Assembly (NCBI GenBank): GCA_948144175.1
Contig: CANXME010002591.1
Coordinates: 864,501-928,500 of the forward strand
Length of the DNA: 64,000 bases
Origin: Closterium sp. NIES-65
Taxonomy: Eukaryota; Streptophyta; Zygnematophyceae; Desmidiales; Closteriaceae
Direction of reading: 5' to 3'
In this document: positions 10,113 to 20,286 of the stretch, piece after piece
Position numbering within the stretch: position 1 is the stretch's first letter
Layout of the letters: the number at the start of each line of letters is the position of its first letter
The notes under the pieces: generated by a model
Database searches by the model: none
Seen by the model: only the letters and a program-made list of their open reading frames with translations
Told to the model about the DNA's origin: nothing
Program-made: the position numbers and the translations under genes

Positions 10113-13100
10113 ATGGGGTCTTCTTCAGTACAGCTTTTCACGGGACCTTCGCTTGACGGTGAGTTAAGGCGAAGGTATGTATTTCGTAGGCGATTCGTGC
10201 AAGGCGATGGTGCATGTTTGTATAGATGTCTATCACTCGCAACATGGAATGACGATAATTATTGGGACCTATTAAAAGTGAGGATTGTTGAGCATGTTTG
10301 CGACAACTGGTCACGATATCAAAACTTGGTTGCAATGTGTCACGATGTGTCGTTAACGACGATAGACCAGTATGTTCAATATATCAACGAACAATCTGTT
10401 TGGGGTTCAACGTGTGAAATTAGAGCATTTTGTGAGTTAATGAACAAAACAGTCATAGTATGGCTTAATTCTCGCGAGTGGGTGCAATACGAAAGGTTAG
10501 AGTTCCTATCTCGACATAACCAGATTCATTTGTTGTTATCCAGCAACCATTACACTCTACTTGAAGAGTGTAACGAGGGTGAGATCTGGGGTATCTCGTT
10601 CTTTGCTTCTGAAGTGTCAAGCGTACCTGATAGACGGGTTGAACCAGTAACGCACCACATGCAGCATGAGCATGCGTCATTAGGCGATGATTCGCTTGAG
10701 CAAGCAAGGAGTGCACAATCTTTCGGTAGTGCGGAAGTTTTGGAACAGTCAAACAATCATGACGAACGAGTGGGATCAGTAACTACTGCTCCAGTATATA
10801 GTACGCGTCCAACTTGTATTGACATGGTGCAAGAAGGTGTGGAACTGTCAAACGTTTCCGATAATCAAGTTGAATCAAGAACGTTTCACTTGAAACGCGA
10901 ACACGTTCGATTGAACAATCGATCAAGAGAGCAAACAACCAGTAGGCAACCTGTTCGTATGCACGAAGCGCATGAAGATGAACGGTCAAGGATCTACGGT
11001 GTACGAGTTGAGTCGGTTTCGCCGCGCACGCAGCGTGTGCATACTTCATCCGATATTGTTCCACACAATGGAACCAGGACGATGCCAAATAGTTTTGAAG
11101 ATAAAAATCAAGACGATGAAGTAAGATTCAGCATATCTGACGAACGGATTGATTCCAATGGAGATATTCACTTTTCAATCCCAAACATTGCTCCAAACAG
11201 TGAAGGTCTTGTAGGCATCATCGAAGACGGATCTCGTTTTACCGTACGATTAATGCTAAACTATAGAAAAATGTCTGTTCGCGGATTTCCAACAAATCGA
11301 CATGCTGCCTGGGCACGGCAATACTATATTTTGAAGTATCGAGGGCTCAAGACAAGTCAAAAGCTTCCGTTTGATCGGCGTTATCTCATCAACAATGGGA
11401 AGCTCGTGGACATACCGTTTTTTGACAGGATATACACAATCAATGATCGTGGGAAAAACCCACAAACTACTACTCCAAAGTCATACGTCGGAGTTCATGA
11501 AGGATGCGAGAAATTCGGTTTTCGTATAATGGTGAACGGACGTAACTACATATATGAGAAATGGGATTCTGAAGAATCGGCTGCACGTGCAAGACAATAT
11601 TTTTTGCATTTGGCGTTCGGTCCTAAATGCACTAAAACATTGTCATTCAATGTCGACGAGTTTTATGAGGATGACAAACTTATTCGGAATGAGGAATTAG
11701 ATAACTTGTTTGATGGCCTGGAAGTTCGATACGATGAATCAAACGAGCAAGCTAAAATCGTTGACGAAGCTTTGTCTCGATTTGAAGATGCATCCAGAGA
11801 AGGACCTATACATGGGTGCGAAAGTTGTGATCGGTTATTGTTCAGACGACAATTGTTCAACGTGGAAGACGGCGCATCTACTATTACAAACGTGTGTAAT
11901 AGTTGCAAAATAGCAATTATGGGCAAAGAAACGCCCACGCTTTCTCGGAAAGGAGGAGCACAGCTACCGAAACGACCTCATGATCTTACGGGATTGTCAG
12001 ACTTGGAAGAACGTTTAATTTCACCGCGCGTTGTGTTTTCGAGCATTACGCAAACGCACGTTGGAAAACAATACAAGATACGTGGCGGAGTAGTAAATGT
12101 TCCAGTCAAAGTTGTTGACATGGTAACTACATTACCTCGTCTACCACAAGAAACTCATACTGTTCGTGTGCGTTTTAAACGCAAATTACAGAACGCACAT
12201 AACATTTATGACGACAACGTGAGGCCTGCCAAGATATTACGAGCCTTATCGTTCTTGGAGAAGAAGGATTTGTTTAAACAATTTGGAATCAGACTAGATA
12301 GTGAAAGAATGTCCGAGTTACAACAAGAAATTGATGATATTGATCTTCATAATCAGTTTCTAGCACGCAGCAACTGTGATCAAACGAACGAAGGTACGAC
12401 TGAATTGGACGATGAGGAAGTGGAAGTTGATATAGACGAAGCCGATTTAAACGTCGGAGTTTTGGATACTATTGTTTGTAATGAGCCATTATATCAAAAT
12501 TTGGAGCAGTTCGTTGTTGAAATGGCGCCTGGAGAAAGGTCGCGACCGTTGCCAATTCTAATGGACAAATACGTTGAAGAGTTAGCATTTCCTACCCTAT
12601 TTTGCGGAGAATCTCGATTGCCAAATATCGATTTAGCTTCTTTAAAGTATCGAGATATCGCACAATGGGAACTCCTTCATAAAGATGCGCGTTTTTCTTC
12701 ATGTCCGCAGAACATTTTCTTCAAAATGTTTAAGCTAGAACTAATTCAGATGGACAACGTAGTTGGCACACGTGTGCGACGAGAAATGATCGAGCATGTT
12801 GGTCAATATTCGGCTAAGGATATGCTGAATATTGATACACGTAAATTATTACAAAAAAAAGATACGTTGTTCAACGAATTCAAAAGCCTTCGCATGTCAC
12901 CGCAGTACCTAGAAAACTGTAGAAAAGATTTGTTTGCAATGATACGTCAGTTAGGTCCGCCAACATTCTTTTTGACAATCTCAATGGCCGATACAAAATG
13001 GATCGACCTGCACGTTATTTTATTGGAGCATAACAAGAATACGGGAAATTTAGCTAATCTTTCAAACACCAACATAATTCCACCTTTGGATTTTGAGACC

Positions 13101-13955
13101 ATAGCTTTGCTCGTACGTACATACCCTGTAGTTAGCGCGCGATATTACGTTGAACGAAAAAATGCATTGTTCCGAGAGATTCTAACAAAAAAGACAGGAA
13201 TTTTAGGAGGAGTCGTAGACTATTTTGCTCTCGACGAGTTTCAACATCGAGGTGCCCCTCATACTCATTGTTTAATATGGAGTGAGTTTCTAGCTTGCGA
13301 TGGCACTATTCCTTTAGAAAGGATACTTGCATTTGCCGATAAGCATATATCGTGTCACGCACAAGAACTTGCTGGGGATCCAAAAACAAGCGATCTATTG
13401 AAAGTGCAAACTCATAGTCATACGAGAACGTGCAGAATAAAGAAAAACCGGACCTCGCGTAAATGCCGTTTTGGTATTCCTAAGTATCCACTTCCAAACA
13501 CACTGGTTTTGATGCCATTTGATAAAAAATGCGCGGATGTGGATATGGAAAAACATAGGTCGAGTAGGAAAACCGTAGATGAATTTCTAAACGTTCTGAA
13601 TAAAAATCACTTAATTGAAACCTCTAACTTAACCTTTGCATTGTTTCTAGAGACTGTGCGCCTAACATACGACGATTATATTAGTTGTCTGCGTGTAGGC
13701 CTAAAGAAACGAACACTTTTTCATGCCAAAGATGTACGGGATTGTTACGTCAACAATTTCAATAAACCAATTCTTTCTGTTTGGAGAGGAAATATTGATA
13801 TTCAATTGTGTATCGACCCATATAGTGTGGCAACGTATATTGCTGCATATATGACGAAATCGGGTAAAGGTATAAGTAAGATTATTGAGAATGCAAAAAG
13901 ATTTGCAGCGGTGCAAGGTACGGGTGTTTTATACGTTCTTCGAGACCTTGGAAAT
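10113..13955 (+). CDS. Helentron polyprotein, N-terminal part (OTU, AP2-like, Rep)
   Basis: Initiator protein of a Helentron (Helitron2) rolling-circle transposon; 1281 residues precede the copia insertion. An OTU cysteine-protease domain comes first (GDGACLYRC at about 31-39; His in NHYTLL near 144). Two tandem AP2-like DNA-binding repeats follow (about 365-420; YVGVHEG to LSFN at about 458-515), then a C-x2-C...C-x2-C finger near 568-600. The HUH nuclease motif RGAPHTHCLIW is near 1045-1055 and the paired tyrosines (PYSVATYIAAY) near 1237. The ATG at 10113 is just before the OTU domain. After residue N (codon 13953-13955) the frame enters a copia LTR and stops at 13991; it resumes in phase at 20287. 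Before insertion this was one ORF. Confidence 0.9.
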
Positions 13956-14092
13956 TGTGAAAATAGGAAAACAGGAATGGATGAACTATGAATGAAAGCA
14001 GTACAAATATGAAACCCTAACTGGGTTGTACCCCCTATGGGATACCCCACTACAGCCTACACAGCAGTATAAGCTATATATATGTTCTGACA
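13956..14092 (-). repeat. copia-1 3' LTR, 137 bp
   Basis: Minus strand TGTCAGAAC...TTTTCACA. No difference seen from 20145-20281. Preceded in element sense by the purine tract ending ATGGGGGTG. Confidence 0.93.
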
Positions 14093-14299
14093 CACCCCCA
14101 TAGGCAAAGTGGGGGAGAACAAGGGGTCACAAGACCAGTCAAGCAAGACAAAGCAAAGCTCAGGGTGGATCACAAAGTCACCACACAGTCCGAGCACAAG
14201 AGCAAGGCCAAAGGCCAGTTCACAAGCAAGAGTACAGACATATATATAAAGCTAGACAAGCAAGAGCAGGTATATATATATATCACAGTACAAGTGAAG

Positions 14300-17200
14300 T
14301 CAAGAGGAGAGCAAGTGAGGCAAGACAGGCACAAGACCCAGCTGGGTGCAGAAGCGCTGATGGTCACAAGGCGCAAGTGCCTTGGTGAACACATCAGCAG
14401 TGTTGGCCTCAGAGGCCACGTACGCAAGTCGCAACTGACCACGCTGCTGCAGCTCACGAGCAAGGAAGTAGCGGAGAGCAATGTGCTTCGTTCTGTGCTC
14501 CAAGCGCTGCTCTCGACACAAGGCCAGCATAGCCTTGTTGTCTACGTACAGCACTGGAGGAGAACGAGGCGGCTCTCCAAGGTCAGTCAGCAGGTAGGTG
14601 AGCCAGCGAAGCTCCTGTGCAGCCATGGCCCCGGCGTAGATCTCAGCCTCACAACTGGAGCCGAGAACCGAAGACGAGCGAGTAGACCGCCACGAGACAG
14701 AGCCGGAACCAAGGCTGAAGGTGTAACCCTGTGACGACCGCTGCGTAGCCTGGTCGTCAGCCCAAGAAGCGTCCGCGTGGCCGGTAAGGACCACTGGACT
14801 CCGCCCTCCAAGCACTAGCCCCATGCCTGACGTACTGCACAGGTAGCGCAATACCCTCTTCGCTGCAGCCATGTGCTCCGGTCTGTGTCTCCCAGGAGCA
14901 ACATAGCGTGCAAGAATGCTCAGAGGGTATGCAAGGTCAGGTCGTGTGCAGGTCATCAGGTACATGAGGCAGCCAACAAGCTCCGCATACGGACCACTCG
15001 ACTCTACGGACTCATCCGAAGGCAGAGCTGAGAGTGAGTGGCGAGTAGGCAGAGGAGTGGCCTGAGGCGAGGAGTACGTGAAGCCGAAGCGCTGAAGGAC
15101 CTGCTGCACCGTGTGTGACTGAGTCAAGGTAATGGTGCGGCGTGCTCTGTCCCGAGTGATCTGCAAGCCAAGGTAGCTGCGCAGTTCACCCAGGTCTGTG
15201 CACGTGTGTCTCTTCAACAGCTCGGACTTCACGTAGGCGAGTCCAGCAGTGTCCGCTGTGGCAAAGACCAGGTCGTCGACGTACACGAGGATGTAGAACG
15301 GCGGCAGGGAGGTGTCGGTGCGAAGAAACAGCGACGGGTCAGCAGTAGAAGGAGCAAACCCAAGAGCCGCAAGCGTAGTCCTCAGTGTGTCGTGCCACTC
15401 ACGCGGTGCCTGGCGGAGACCGTAGACTGGCCGTCGGAGGCTCCACTGGGTGCCAGGAGGGAAAGTCCCAGTGAAGCCAGGTGGACGGCGAAGCCAGATC
15501 TCCTCGTGCAGGCTACCCTGCAAGAACGCAGTGCTGAAGTCGAGAGAGTGAAGCTCGTAGTCGCGCTGAGCGGCTATGTGCAGCAGCACCCAAAGAGTAG
15601 TCATCTTCGGGGTGGGAGAGAAGGTCTGAAAGTAGTCAACTCCCTGCCGCTGACTGAAGCCACGAGCAACGTACCGTGCCTTGAAGACAGGTGGAGAGCC
15701 CGGCGGCCGCTTCACCCTAAAGATCCACATGCCACTGACGATGTTCGCCCCAGGAGGGGGAACCGCGTCAACGTAGGTGCCTGTGGACTTCCAGGAAGCC
15801 ATCTCTGCATCCATAGCTGCCTGCCACTGAGAGGAGTAGGGACCCTCTACGGCCTCCGCGTAAGAACGCGGAGTCGGGATGTCTAGTGCATCCGGGTCTC
15901 CCTCAGGGGCAAGCAGTACAGACGCGAGATGAGGTGAAGCAGCCGCTAGACACTGTAACTCCTCCTGCCTGTCCTCTAGGACGTCCGTGCCAAGAGCACA
16001 CTCACCCCCGACGGACGGAGGACAGACAGACACAGACTCAGCAACAAGACTAGCAGCGTAGTCGAGACGACAGCGAGCAGCAAAGTCGACGAGCTCAGCG
16101 ACTAGAGCAGACGCAGCAGTGGACTCAAAGGAGGGGTCAGTGACGACAGTAGCAAGCAGACGCGTGACAGTGGGACTGGCAGCACGAAGAGAGTCCGACT
16201 CAGGGTCCGCAAGCGCAGGAAGAGAGGACTCAGGAGGAGAAGGCAAAGGGGCACGCAGAGGAGCAGTGGACGGACGTAAAGACATCCGGTGCGTGCCAGG
16301 GACAGGAGGAGGACGCTGACGCGAACTGCGACCACTAGCGCGAGCAGCACGAACAGGCGACGCGGGACGAGACGCAGGCTCACGACGCTCAGCAAGACCT
16401 CCAGTAGGACCAGTGTAAGGAGAGGGAGCAGGCAGTGGAGAGGAAGGCTCCAGTAGGGGCTGCGACTGGACAGGCGGTGGACCCTCTACTGGAGGAGAAA
16501 GACCAAGAACCTGCTGCAGGAGCGGAACGAAGTACGGCCGAGGCCGCGCGGCAGCTCCAGACTCAGCAGGGACAGCACCAGCACCCTCAGCGACAGCACC
16601 AGCGCCACCCACACCTCCAGCGGCAGGACCAACAGCAGTAGGCTCAGCACCAACGCCCTCAGCAGCTCCAGCTCCAGGAGGACCCGCAGGTCCAGCAGCT
16701 CCGGGACCGGCAGCACCCGCACCCTCGACGGTCGAAGAAGCTCCAGCCCCAGCTCCAGCAGCACCTCCAGACTCAGCAGCACGCCTCCAGCGGCGAGCGA
16801 ACCACTCGCGCAGCTCCTGTGGAGAGAGGGGCTCCCGGCGAGACGCAGCAGCAGGAGAAACCCCAGGCTCAGCAGCTCCAGACGCAGCACCCCCAGGCGC
16901 AGCAGCTCCCAGCTCAGCACCCCCAGGCTCAGCAGCTCCCGACCCAGCACCCCCAGACCCAGCACCTCCAGGCACAGCACCCCCCGGCTCAGCACCCCCA
17001 GGCTCCGCACCCTCCGCAGTAGCACCCTCAGGCCCAGCACCCCCAGCAGTAGCACCCCCAGGCTCAGCACCCCCGCGCACAGCACCCCCAGAGTCAGCAC
17101 CCCCAGGCTCAGCACCCGCAGCAGCAAGTACCTGACCCGACGCAGCCACCTGACCAGACGCAGGGACAGGAGGAGACTCAACGGTCAGGGTGTAGAGACT

Positions 17201-19081
17201 CGACCCCGGCCGACGTGAGAACGTGGCCAGGTGTCGGCCTGTGCGAGCCTCCGTGCAGTGGGTCACCCTCTGACTCGCAGGAGTGAACTGGTGAACACCC
17301 CCATCCTGCAGGTCCGCTCCACTCACCAAGTTCGTAGAGAACGAGGGAAGGTACAGACCCGACAGGGTGCCCGAAGGGGCAGCCGGACACGGGAGGACAG
17401 TGGAGAAGTGAGACAGGACAGGACCCCCAGAGGGGTCAGCAAGGGAGACCGCAACCGGCCTGGCGAGCGGCGAAAGGGTAGTGCGGTCTCGAAAGAAGGA
17501 GCGAGAAGCTCCGGAGTCAAGTGTGAAAGTGAGGGAAGACGAGGACGACGCAGTACCTGAGAGCGCAGTCTCACCAGTACCTGAGAGCGCAGATGCACTG
17601 GCACCTAGAGCAGCAGCCTCACAAGCACCTAGCGCAGCAGTACCAATGCCCGGGTCGGGCTGAAAACACCGGTAACCCTCATTCTCCTCACTATAATCCA
17701 CAACATACATAGCAGTAAGGATAGCATCAAAATCAAGATCAAAGATCGCTACACCAGCCCTGAGAAGCTCATCCCAGCGAGGGATCTCACTAGCCCCAGG
17801 GAACTGCTGACGCCAAGCGTCCGTCAGGCGGCCAAAGCAGCGCTGGGTGGCGTGGGCACCCCCACACTGCTCACCCGCGCGGTCGCCGGAACGAAGAACG
17901 TAGGTGCAGGGACCAGTACCCCCACCCCTCTGACGCCCAGCGTACCACTCACGAAGCTGCTGAGGCGAAGGGATGTCCCGCGAGCGCTGCTGCTGCTGAC
18001 GGTGCGAGCGCTGGCCACCACCACCGCCGCTACGCTGCTGGGTACCACCTCGACCAGCTCCACCTCCTCCACCACTACTGCCTCCTCCGCTGCCGCCTCC
18101 ACTGCCTCCACCTCCGCCGCCTCCACCCCCGCCGCTGCCTCCACCACCACCGCTGGCACCACCACCACCGTCTCCGCCGCTGCTGCCGCCACCACCACCA
18201 CCACCCCCGCCACTAGCCCCGCCGCCACCCCCACTCCCTCCGCCGCCACCGCCGCCACCGCCACCGCCCCCTCCAGCTCCACCCGCGCCCTTGCCCCCCT
18301 TGCCCTTGCTGGAGTGACGTCTCCCACTAGGGGCAGACGCCGCGCCGACCGACTCAAGACCAAGCAGGTCGGCAGCAGCAGCAGAGGCAACAGAGGGCAG
18401 CAAGGGGGAAGGAGAGCACCCCTCAAAGATGGGGGTGCGTGGGTCACCACGAGAAGCACCTACAGCGACGATGCTCTTCTCCGCTGCAAGGAGGGCCTTC
18501 TCGAGGAGGTCGACGGTGAGAGTGGTGGGACAGACTGCGAGAAAGTGGTCCCTGACGACGCGAAGGGAGTCAGGGAGGCGTGCGACTACGTAGTAGAGAG
18601 CGATGTACATGGGGGGGGGGTTCTTAGCGCAGAACTCAGCAGGAAGGGCGGCGCGGTAGCGAGTGTCACTAGTGCGGAGGTGCGTAATGAGGTCAGCGAC
18701 AGTGGGAAAGGCAGAGAGGTCAGGAAAGAGGTAGGGAAGCATGAGACGGCTCAGTGCAGCAGTGGCAGGGGAGGAGTAGCGCGCAACTACAGCGTCGTAC
18801 AAGGTCTGAGCACTCTTGTACTGACTAAAGTGCGCACGCTCAGAGGTAGGGAGGTGGCGACGCACAGCAAGACGTGCAGCAGCATCGCGGGTGGCCCACT
18901 TAGAGCGGACAGCGGGATCAGCATCAGCAGCAGGGGCAGGAGAGGCGCCAGAGGTGAGGTCAAAGAGAGAAAGGTCATCAGCCCTGTCGCACTGTAAGAA
19001 CAGCTGCAGGTCGTCTAACCAGACCTCAAAATCAATGGCGCGACCCTCAGCGTCAAAAGCTAGGACACTAGGGGTAGCCAT
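14300..19081 (-). CDS. copia-1 gag-pol ORF lacking integrase
   Basis: Open for about 1593 residues from MATPSVLAFD at 19081; an ATG eight codons upstream is also in frame, but copia-2 and copia-4 start at the equivalent of 19081. Gag is followed by a glycine tract of roughly 100 residues, then an unusual zinc-type motif C-X13-C-X3-H-X4-C (CTYV...CGGAHATQRC). Protease has LDSGAS. Next come Gly/Glu/Pro repeats (GAEPGG), then RT with YGLRQAPREW and YVDDL, and RNase H (HADASWADD, SCEAEIYAG). The segment from HHRLGHP through the D-D-E core is absent: sequence jumps at 17117-17126 (CGCAGCAGCA) from the post-protease region to the GAEPGG linker. Compared with copia-3 the loss is 1125 nt, so the frame is kept. 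Confidence 0.92.
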   Translation of the reverse strand: MATPSVLAFDAEGRAIDFEVWLDDLQLFLQCDRADDLSLFDLTSGASPAPAADADPAVRSKWATRDAAARLAVRRHLPTSERAHFSQYKSAQTLYDAVVARYSSPATAALSRLMLPYLFPDLSAFPTVADLITHLRTSDTRYRAALPAEFCAKNPPPMYIALYYVVARLPDSLRVVRDHFLAVCPTTLTVDLLEKALLAAEKSIVAVGASRGDPRTPIFEGCSPSPLLPSVASAAAADLLGLESVGAASAPSGRRHSSKGKGGKGAGGAGGGGGGGGGGGGGSGGGGGASGGGGGGGGGSSGGDGGGGASGGGGGSGGGGGGGGGGSGGGSGGGSSGGGGGAGRGGTQQRSGGGGGQRSHRQQQQRSRDIPSPQQLREWYAGRQRGGGTGPCTYVLRSGDRAGEQCGGAHATQRCFGRLTDAWRQQFPGASEIPRWDELLRAGVAIFDLDFDAILTAMYVVDYSEENEGYRCFQPDPGIGTAALGACEAAALGASASALSGTGETALSGTASSSSSLTFTLDSGASRSFFRDRTTLSPLARPVAVSLADPSGGPVLSHFSTVLPCPAAPSGTLSGLYLPSFSTNLVSGADLQDGGVHQFTPASQRVTHCTEARTGRHLATFSRRPGSSLYTLTVESPPVPASGQVAASGQVLAAAGAEPGGADSGGAVRGGAEPGGATAGGAGPEGATAEGAEPGGAEPGGAVPGGAGSGGAGSGAAEPGGAELGAAAPGGAASGAAEPGVSPAAASRREPLSPQELREWFARRWRRAAESGGAAGAGAGASSTVEGAGAAGPGAAGPAGPPGAGAAEGVGAEPTAVGPAAGGVGGAGAVAEGAGAVPAESGAAARPRPYFVPLLQQVLGLSPPVEGPPPVQSQPLLEPSSPLPAPSPYTGPTGGLAERREPASRPASPVRAARASGRSSRQRPPPVPGTHRMSLRPSTAPLRAPLPSPPESSLPALADPESDSLRAASPTVTRLLATVVTDPSFESTAASALVAELVDFAARCRLDYAASLVAESVSVCPPSVGGECALGTDVLEDRQEELQCLAAASPHLASVLLAPEGDPDALDIPTPRSYAEAVEGPYSSQWQAAMDAEMASWKSTGTYVDAVPPPGANIVSGMWIFRVKRPPGSPPVFKARYVARGFSQRQGVDYFQTFSPTPKMTTLWVLLHIAAQRDYELHSLDFSTAFLQGSLHEEIWLRRPPGFTGTFPPGTQWSLRRPVYGLRQAPREWHDTLRTTLAALGFAPSTADPSLFLRTDTSLPPFYILVYVDDLVFATADTAGLAYVKSELLKRHTCTDLGELRSYLGLQITRDRARRTITLTQSHTVQQVLQRFGFTYSSPQATPLPTRHSLSALPSDESVESSGPYAELVGCLMYLMTCTRPDLAYPLSILARYVAPGRHRPEHMAAAKRVLRYLCSTSGMGLVLGGRSPVVLTGHADASWADDQATQRSSQGYTFSLGSGSVSWRSTRSSSVLGSSCEAEIYAGAMAAQELRWLTYLLTDLGEPPRSPPVLYVDNKAMLALCREQRLEHRTKHIALRYFLARELQQRGQLRLAYVASEANTADVFTKALAPCDHQRFCTQLGLVPVLPHLLSS

Positions 19082-19105
19082 GGTGACGACAGCGACGCAG
19101 TGCAA

Positions 19106-20130
19106 GCAGTAGGGAAAGAGCTCGCAGTGTCAGTGGGACAGTGCTCACCAGGCAGGGCAGGTCGTGCAGTCAGCAGAAAGGCGGCTCAGCGACCGGGCGG
19201 CTCGGGTGCACAGCTGCTCGGCTCCCGGGCGGCTCGGCGGCTGGGCGGCTCGGGCGCAGGGCGGCTCGGCTCCCGGGCGGCTCGGCGGCTGGGCGGCTCG
19301 GGTGCAGGGCGGCTCGGCTCCCGGGCGGCTCGGCGGCAGGGCGGCTCGGGTCCCGGGCGGCTCGGCTGCTGGGGCGGCTCGGCCGGGAGATGCAGCGTCG
19401 GGCCGGCAGGTGCAGCGTCGGGCCGGCAGGTGCAGCGGCGGGCCGGCAGGTGCAAGTGGCGGGCCGTAAGAGGCGGCGGGTCGATGGGTGCAGCGGCGGG
19501 CCGGTAGGTGCAGCAGCGGGCCGGCAGGAGCAGCGGCAGGCCGGCAGGGTGCAGCGGCGGGCCGGCAGGAGCAGCGACGGGCCGGCAGGGTGCAGCGGCG
19601 GGCCGTAGAGTGCAGCGGCGGGGCCGTCGGCAGCAGAGGCGGGGCCGCGTCAGAGGAGGCGGCGTGGCCGCGTCAGGGGAGGCGGCGGGGCCGCGTCAAT
19701 GGAGGCGGCGGGGCCGCGTCAGGGGAGGCGGCGGAGTCGCGTCAGGGGAGGCGGCGGGGCCTCGTCAGGGGAGGCGGCGGGGCCGCGTCAGGGGAGGCGG
19801 CGGGGCCGCGTCAAGGGAGGCGGCGGGGCCGCGTCAAGGGAGGCGGCAGGGCCGCGTCAGGGGAGGCGGTGGGGCCGCGTCAGGGGAGGCGGCGAGGCCG
19901 CGTCAAGGGAGGCGGCGGGGCCGCGTCAAGGGAGGCGGCGGGGCCGCGTTAAAAGAGGCGGCGGGGCCGCGTCAAGGGAGGCGGCTGGGCCGCGTCAGGG
20001 GAGGCGGCAAAGCCGCGTCAGAGGAGGCGGCGGGGCCGGGAGTGAAAAGGCGACCCGAGGGGTCGCTAAAAAAAAAGGGCGCGCCTCGGGGCGCGCGTCG
20101 GTGGGCCCAGACAACGGTCCTAAGGTAGGA
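19106..20130 (-). repeat. copia-1 leader with three repeat blocks
   Basis: Between primer site and gag: about 19190-19380 carries GGCGGCTCGG-based units, 19390-19620 carries GCAGCGGCGGGCCGGCAG units, and 19625-20040 carries some 17 copies of a unit of about 24 bp (GAGGCGGCGGGGCCGCGTCA). All three frames of one strand are open by composition only. The same leader type precedes gag in copia-3. Confidence 0.8.
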
Positions 20131-20144
20131 CCCGCTCTATACCA
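20131..20144 (-). promoter_or_regulatory. copia-1 primer binding site
   Basis: Minus strand TGGTATAGAGCGGG abuts the 5' LTR. It matches the initiator-Met site TGGTATCAGAGC with one base missing; copia-2 has the same variant at 36245. Confidence 0.75.
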
Positions 20145-20281
20145 TGTGAAAATAGGAAAACAGGAATGGATGAACTATGAATGAAAGCAGTACAAATATG
20201 AAACCCTAACTGGGTTGTACCCCCTATGGGATACCCCACTACAGCCTACACAGCAGTATAAGCTATATATATGTTCTGACA
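20145..20281 (-). repeat. copia-1 5' LTR, 137 bp
   Basis: Matches 13956-14092 at every base I compared. Followed by the target duplication GAAAT, after which the Helentron frame resumes. Confidence 0.93.
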
Positions 20282-20286
20282 GAAAT

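Larger units (their letters stand above)
13956..20281 (-). mobile_element. copia-1: recent, integrase-deleted Ty1/copia element
   Basis: 6326 bp inserted in the Helentron ORF. LTRs of 137 bp appear identical, with target duplication GAAAT at 13951-13955 and 20282-20286. Minus-strand order: 5' LTR, primer site, repetitive leader, one long gag-pol ORF, polypurine tract, 3' LTR. The ORF lacks the GAG-pre-integrase and integrase core that copia-3 has between copies of a 10-bp repeat. A young copy without integrase must have been inserted by an enzyme from elsewhere, or lost the segment after insertion. Confidence 0.93.

Noticed and set aside
17852-18997. 381-residue ORF on the plus strand, with a similar one at 53186-54328
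   Set aside because: Antisense of copia gag; Thr/Ala-rich composition mirrors the glycine tract on the coding strand.
19100-20184. Several Arg/Gly-rich ORFs
   Set aside because: Copia leader repeats; open in several frames by composition.
20215-20286. Start of the 959-residue ORF at 20215
   Set aside because: The first 24 codons are copia LTR and target duplication, not Helentron sequence.
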